Assembly (NCBI RefSeq): GCF_027270315.1
Contig: NZ_CP114413.1
Location: 3,286,001 to 3,350,000 of the forward strand
DNA from: Streptomyces cinnabarinus
Lineage (GTDB): Bacteria > Actinomycetota > Actinomycetes > Streptomycetales > Streptomycetaceae
Direction: 5' to 3'
Length of the DNA: 64,000 nt
Under the pieces are notes generated by a model, which saw only the letters and a program-made list of their open reading frames with translations, was not told where the DNA came from and searched no databases. Position numbers and translations under genes: made by a program. Of this stretch, positions 59,853-64,000 are shown piece by piece. Numbering within the stretch: the stretch's first letter is position 1; each line of letters begins with the position of its first letter.

Positions 59853-61736
59853 GTGCCCATACCCCACGACACCCCGACCGATCACGGCCTTCGCTTCGCC
59901 CTGTTCGGCCCGCTGACCGTCACCCGGGACGGCCGGACGATCACCATCCCGCAGACCAAGCACCGGGTCGTGCTGGCGGCGCTGCTGCTGCGCGCGGACC
60001 GGCTGGTCACCGTCGAGGACCTCACCACGCATCTGTGGGACGACGCTCCCCCGGTCACCGCCCGCAAGACCCTCCAGGGCTATGTCGCCCGGCTGCGCAA
60101 GAAGCTGGGGCACGAGGTCCTGGTCAGCCACCCGGCCGGATACCGGATCGCGGCCCGGCCCGACCAGCTGGACCTCGGCCGCTTCGCGTCCCTGGCCGCC
60201 GAGGCCGACCGCACGCAGGACGCCGACGCACGGGCGCGGCTGCTGCGGGCCGCGCTCGACACGGCCGCCGGACCGCCGCTCGCCGACCTCCCGCAGGAGT
60301 GCTTCCGGCACGGCGAACGGGCCGAACTGGCCGAGCGGCTGGTGCACACGGTCGAGCGGTGGGCGGACGCCGAGATGGCGCTCGGCCGGTACGGCGAGGT
60401 GCTGCCGAGGCTGCGCGCGCTGACCGCCGACCATCCCTTCCGCGAGACCCTGTGGAGCCGCCGGATGCTGGCGCTGTACGGCGCCGGACGGCAGGCCGAC
60501 GCGCTCTCGGCGTACCAGCAGGCGCGCCGGGTCCTGCGGGACGAGCTGGGGGTGGAGCCCGGCGAGGAGCTGCGGCGACTGCACCAGCGGATCCTCTCCG
60601 GTGACGTGCCCGGGGCGCGGCGGCCCGCGGCCGAGGCCGTCGCGGTGCCCTCGACGCTGCCCCCGGCGGTGGCCGAGTTCGCCCGGCCGGACATCGAGGC
60701 GGACGCGGCCCGTGCCCTGCTCGTCGGCACCGGTGGTGCGGGGCCCGGCATCGTGGCGCTGCACGGCGCCGTCGGCACCGGCAAGACGACCCTCGCCGTC
60801 CGGGTCGCGCACGAGGTCGCCGGGCACTTCCCCGACGGCCGGCTCTTCGCGGAACTGCGGGACGGACGGGCGCCGCGCTCCCCCTCGGAGGTGCTCGGGG
60901 CGCTGCTGCGGGTGCTCGGGGTGGAGCCGGAGGGGATTCCCGCGGGGCCGGCGGAACGGGTCGCGCTGTACCGGAGCCTGCTGGCGGGCAAGCGGGTGCT
61001 GGTCGTCCTGGACGACGCCGAGAGCGAGACCCAGGTACGTCCGCTGCTGCCGCCGTCGGCGGGGAGCGCGGCCCTGGTCACCGGTATCGCCCCGCCCGCC
61101 GCGCTGGACGGTGCCCGGCATCTGCGGGTCGGCGTGCTGACGGACGGTCAGTCCCTGGACATCCTCGGCCGGATGATCGGGCACGAGCGGGTGCGGGCGG
61201 AACCGGAGGCGGCGGGCGAGCTGATCGACCTGTGCTGCCGGCTGCCGCTGGCCGTGCGCATCGCCGGGGCGAAGCTGCTGGCCCGGCCGCACTGGCGGCT
61301 CGCCCAGCTCGCCGCGCGGCTCGACTCACCGCGCCGCCTGGACGAACTGACCGCCGGCGACCTGTCCGTGCGCGACAGTCTCGGCATCGGCTACGACGGT
61401 CTCGGCGCCCCGGCGCGCCGCGCCTTCCGGCTGCTGAGCCTGCTGCGCACGGGGTCCTTCCCGGCCGAGGTGGCCGCCGCCGCGCTCGGCGTCACGCGGG
61501 GCGAGGCGGAGGAGCTGCTGGACGAGATCGTCCACCGCCAGCTCCTCGGCACCGGCCTCAGCCACCGGGGCCGGCTCCGCTACACCTACGACGGCCTGGT
61601 GCGGGCCTACGCCCAGGAGCTGGCCGCGCTGACCGACCCCGCCACCGAACGCACCCGAACCGTGCGCCGCGCCCTCGCCGCCTGGTACGCGCGGCCCATT
61701 CCGGCCGTACCCGAGCGGGCGCCGCTGAGCGCCTGA
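59853..61736 (+). CDS. AfsR/SARP-family pathway regulator with NB-ARC domain
   Basis: 627 residues. OmpR-like winged helix (FALFGPLTVTRDGRTITIPQTKHRVVLAALLLRADRLVTVEDLTTHLWDD, about 13-100), bacterial transcriptional activation domain (about 105-250, ending LGVEPGEELRRLHQRIL), then NB-ARC: HGAVGTGKTTLAV, VLVVLDDAES, CCRLPLAVRIAGAKL. No TPR tail, so medium-length. SARPs activate antibiotic clusters by binding direct heptamer repeats near -35 regions. GTG with AGGAGG six bases upstream. Such heptamers follow the gene at 61777. Confidence 0.92.
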   Translation: MPIPHDTPTDHGLRFALFGPLTVTRDGRTITIPQTKHRVVLAALLLRADRLVTVEDLTTHLWDDAPPVTARKTLQGYVARLRKKLGHEVLVSHPAGYRIAARPDQLDLGRFASLAAEADRTQDADARARLLRAALDTAAGPPLADLPQECFRHGERAELAERLVHTVERWADAEMALGRYGEVLPRLRALTADHPFRETLWSRRMLALYGAGRQADALSAYQQARRVLRDELGVEPGEELRRLHQRILSGDVPGARRPAAEAVAVPSTLPPAVAEFARPDIEADAARALLVGTGGAGPGIVALHGAVGTGKTTLAVRVAHEVAGHFPDGRLFAELRDGRAPRSPSEVLGALLRVLGVEPEGIPAGPAERVALYRSLLAGKRVLVVLDDAESETQVRPLLPPSAGSAALVTGIAPPAALDGARHLRVGVLTDGQSLDILGRMIGHERVRAEPEAAGELIDLCCRLPLAVRIAGAKLLARPHWRLAQLAARLDSPRRLDELTAGDLSVRDSLGIGYDGLGAPARRAFRLLSLLRTGSFPAEVAAAALGVTRGEAEELLDEIVHRQLLGTGLSHRGRLRYTYDGLVRAYAQELAALTDPATERTRTVRRALAAWYARPIPAVPERAPLSA

Positions 61737-61776
61737 CCGGACGGCGACAGCACGGCGAGGCGGGCCGGGGCGGCAC

Positions 61777-61913
61777 TTGAGCGGACCTCGGACGGCATTT
61801 GAGCGCGTCCCCGACCGAGTCCGAGCCACCCCCGAAGACCACATGAGTCACCCCCGAAGACCACCCGAGCCGCCCCCCAAGACCATCCGAGTCGGCCCCG
61901 AGACCACCGAGTC
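61777..61913 (+). promoter_or_regulatory. Seven heptamer direct repeats with 22-bp period, candidate SARP operator
   Basis: TTGAGCG at 61777, TTGAGCG at 61799, CCGAGCC at 61821, ATGAGTC at 61843, CCGAGCC at 61865, CCGAGTC at 61887 and CCGAGTC at 61907: steps of 22, 22, 22, 22, 22 and 20 bp. It fills the 239-bp gap between the SARP and purB-like genes. SARP sites are direct heptamer repeats on one helix face (11- or 22-bp spacing), so this likely controls the purB-GNAT unit. Confidence 0.65.
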
Positions 61914-61975
61914 GGCCCCGGCCCGGCCCCGAAGCGCGCCCCGGCCACCCCGCGTCGCGCTCAGAGAGGAACCCC

Positions 61976-63283
61976 ATGATCGAGCGGTACGCCCGGCCGG
62001 AGATGGCCGCGTTGTGGACCGAGGAGGCGAAGTACGCCTCCTGGGCCGAGGTGGAGGTGCTGGCCAGCACGGCGCAGGCGGAGCTCGGGGTCGTGCCCGA
62101 GGCCGACCTGGACGTCATCCGGGCCGCGCCGGTGCCGACCGTGGCGCGGATCCGGGAGCTGGAGCTGACCCGGGACCACGAGATCCTCGCCTTCCTCGCC
62201 GCGTACACCGAGGCGATGCCGCAGGACTCGGCGCGCTGGGTGCACCACGGCATGACCAGCTACGACCTGGTCGACACCGCCCTCGGCCACACCCTGGCCC
62301 GCTCCTGCGACCTGCTGCTGACGGCGGCCGGTGAACTGCTGCGGGTGCTGGTGGAGCGGGCGGAGGAACACTGGGACACCCCCTGTATCGCCCGCACCCA
62401 CGGCATCCACGCCGAGCCCACCTCCTTCGGCCAGAAGCTCGCCGGGCACGCCTTCGCCGTCCACCGGTCGGTCGGGCGGCTCACGGCAGCCCGGGAGGCG
62501 GTGGCCGTCGGCACGATCTCCGGTCCGGTGGGCACGTACGCGCATATCTCCCCGTACGTCGAGGAGTTCGTGTGCGCACGGCTCGGGCTCGGGGTGGAGC
62601 CGGTGCCGACGCAGGTGGTCGCGCGGGACCGGCACGCCCAACTGCTCGCCGCGCTGGCCGCGCTGGGGTCGGTGGTGGAGCACTTCGCCCTGGAGATGCG
62701 GCTGTTGCAGCGCACCGAGGTGGCCGAGGTGGAGGAGGCGCGGACCAGCGCCTACCAGGGGTCGAGCGCGATGCCGCACAAGCGGAACCCGACGTCCAGC
62801 GAGCGGCTGTGCGGTCTGGCGCGGATCCTGCGGGCCAACGCGGGCGCGGCCTACGAGAACGTCGCGCTGTGGCACGAGCGGGATCTCGCGCACTCGTCCG
62901 TGGAGCGGGTCATCCTGCCCGACAGCCTGATCGCCGCGCACTACCAGGTGACCGCCGCCGCCGAACTGGCCCGTGGGCTGCGGGTGTCGGCGGACCGGAT
63001 GCGGTCCAACATCGACGCCACCCGCGGTCTGGTCTACAGCTCCGCGGTCTATCTGGACCTGGTCGAGTCCGGCGCCGACCGGGAGGCCGCCTACCGCCTG
63101 GTGCAGCGCGCCGCCACCGAGGCCTGGCAGAGCGGCCGGCCACTCGCCGACACCCTGCGCGCCCACGACGTCCCGGTCACCGAGGGGCAGTTGGCGCCGG
63201 AGCGGTTCCTGGGCAACCGCAGCCATCTCAAGTCCCGTCTGGAAACCATCCGTAAGGAGCTGCACCCTCATGTGGATCTGTGA
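61976..63283 (+). CDS. Adenylosuccinate-lyase-like enzyme (PurB family) of the cluster
   Basis: 435 residues of the fumarase/aspartase superfamily: THGIHAEPTSFG (catalytic His at about 142) and the signature QGSSAMPHKRNP (about 261-272) with the catalytic serine loop. PurB removes fumarate from a succinyl-amine; cluster-borne relatives do likewise after Asp acts as nitrogen donor, or release nitrite from nitrosuccinate. AGAGAGGAA precedes the ATG. Overlaps the GNAT gene by 14 bp. It may instead be a housekeeping PurB, but its location argues for a pathway role. Confidence 0.85.
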   Translation: MIERYARPEMAALWTEEAKYASWAEVEVLASTAQAELGVVPEADLDVIRAAPVPTVARIRELELTRDHEILAFLAAYTEAMPQDSARWVHHGMTSYDLVDTALGHTLARSCDLLLTAAGELLRVLVERAEEHWDTPCIARTHGIHAEPTSFGQKLAGHAFAVHRSVGRLTAAREAVAVGTISGPVGTYAHISPYVEEFVCARLGLGVEPVPTQVVARDRHAQLLAALAALGSVVEHFALEMRLLQRTEVAEVEEARTSAYQGSSAMPHKRNPTSSERLCGLARILRANAGAAYENVALWHERDLAHSSVERVILPDSLIAAHYQVTAAAELARGLRVSADRMRSNIDATRGLVYSSAVYLDLVESGADREAAYRLVQRAATEAWQSGRPLADTLRAHDVPVTEGQLAPERFLGNRSHLKSRLETIRKELHPHVDL

Positions 63284-63683
63284 GCGCGTCACCGGCGCCG
63301 ACCTCGACGTCGACGAAGTGACGGCCCTGTACGAGGCGTCCACGCTGGGCGAGCGGCGCCCCATCGCGGACCGGGAGCGCTTCGCGCGGATGCTGCGCGG
63401 CGCCAACCTGGTGGTCACCGCCCGGCTCGACGGGAAGCTGATCGGCATCGCCCGCTCGCTGACCGACGGCGCCTATGCCACGTATCTCAGCGATATCGCG
63501 GTGGACGTGGCCCATCAGAAGCAGGGGGTGGGCCGGGACCTGATCCGGGCCACCCGGCAGGCGGCGCCGCAGGCGAAGCTGATCCTGCTGTCCGCGCCCG
63601 CGGCGGTCGACTACTACCCGCGCGTGGGCTTCGCCCAGCACCCCTCGGCCTGGACGCTGGACGCGGCGTCCGAGCTCGGTTGA
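63270..63683 (+). CDS. GNAT-family N-acetyltransferase
   Basis: 137 residues. Acetyl-CoA fold with motif A in YLSDIAVDVAHQKQGVGRDLIRATRQ and motif B in DYYPRVGFAQHPSAW; resembles the YhbS/ElaA-like small acetyltransferases. AAGGAG lies ten bases before the ATG, inside the end of the purB-like gene. May acetylate a pathway amine or the product for self-protection. Confidence 0.88.
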   Translation: MWICERVTGADLDVDEVTALYEASTLGERRPIADRERFARMLRGANLVVTARLDGKLIGIARSLTDGAYATYLSDIAVDVAHQKQGVGRDLIRATRQAAPQAKLILLSAPAAVDYYPRVGFAQHPSAWTLDAASELG

Positions 63684-64000
63684 GCAGCGCCGCGATGCAG
63701 CTGAAGACGGAGGGGTTCCCGGCGCTGGTGGTGGCGGCGGCCCGGCGCGCCCGGGACGCCGTGCTGGTCGCCGACGCGGTCGGCATAGCGGTCACGCTGG
63801 ACGGCAAGGTCCCCGAGGAGGTCGGCCGCAAGGCGATCAGCCTGCCGGAGCAGATCCTGCTCGACTCCGCGGTGTGCAGCGGGGCGGCCCTGGACCCGTC
63901 CGCGGCCGAGGGCGATCTGCTGGTGCTGTCGGAGACGGGACGGCTGCGCGTCCTGCCCGGCCGCCGCCCGGCACCGGCGGTGCCCGGTCATGTGCTCGGC
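63680..64000 (+). CDS. Unidentified gene, 3'-truncated by the window edge
   Basis: Open frame to the last base, at least 107 residues. TTG at 63680 overlaps the GNAT stop (TTGA); ATG 63695 is the alternative. Begins with a helical segment (KTEGFPALVVAAARRARDAVLVADAVGIAVTL) and continues with alternating hydrophobic strands (DLLVLSETGRLRVLPG). No family recognised from this part. Tight coupling makes it the next gene of the rightward operon. Confidence 0.6.
   Translation, partial: MSSAAMQLKTEGFPALVVAAARRARDAVLVADAVGIAVTLDGKVPEEVGRKAISLPEQILLDSAVCSGAALDPSAAEGDLLVLSETGRLRVLPGRRPAPAVPGHVLG

Overview
The window is high-GC actinobacterial DNA and almost certainly Streptomyces. The evidence is GTG/TTG starts with AAGGAGG-type ribosome sites, dense translational coupling, a csnR-K type chitosan-oligosaccharide operon, the dynamin pair dynA/dynB beside ssbB, a PknG/FHA signalling operon, a LAETG sortase substrate and an AfsR-type SARP. 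No insertion sequence, integrase, rRNA or CRISPR array was seen.

Layout. 1-8.9 kb: 3' end of pepN; an EamA exporter divergent from a MarR regulator; an FAD monooxygenase divergent from a TetR regulator, with five 14-bp operator-like repeats between them; a small membrane protein; malQ preceded by a small repeat-protein gene. 9.2-13.3 kb: coupled operon of ECF sigma factor, zinc-finger membrane protein (likely anti-sigma), ABC ATPase and two membrane proteins. 13.4-15.3 kb: HNH nuclease and MscS channel. 15.4-22.2 kb: ROK regulator, sugar ABC importer, GH4 enzyme and kinase (csnR-E-F-G-H-K), with a clear promoter and palindromic operator. 22.4-33.0 kb: a seven-gene phospho-signalling operon (GlnX-like sensor, GlnH-like binding protein, helical protein, PknG-type kinase, PP2C phosphatase, VWA protein, FHA protein).

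33.0-43.8 kb: PCMT-like methyltransferase, truncated haemoglobin, thioesterase, EttA, a HAD-like protein, a thioester-domain surface adhesin, SsbB, DynB and DynA. 44.1-47.1 kb: tRNA-Arg(UCU), followed by a large NB-ARC/TPR protein with nine near-identical 42-residue repeats. This gene is bracketed by the tRNA 3' end and a 14-bp copy of it, so it may be a small insertion.

47.1-64 kb: what looks like an uncharacterised biosynthetic cluster, running off the right edge. A leftward operon carries a haem-oxygenase-like (HDO) putative diiron oxidase, a threonine-aldolase-like PLP enzyme, an ATP-grasp ligase, an MFS exporter, a FemAB-like acyltransferase, an ArgC-fold protein that has lost its catalytic cysteine and gained 18 tandem x-Asp-Arg triplets, a B3/4 (tRNA-editing-like) protein and KorAB. 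A divergent rightward set carries a nucleotidyltransferase, a PqqD-like protein, an SARP, a PurB-like lyase, a GNAT and a truncated unknown gene. Between the SARP and purB-like genes lie seven GAG-centred heptamers in strict 22-bp register, a good candidate SARP operator. I cannot name the product; this cluster is the strongest candidate for something undescribed.
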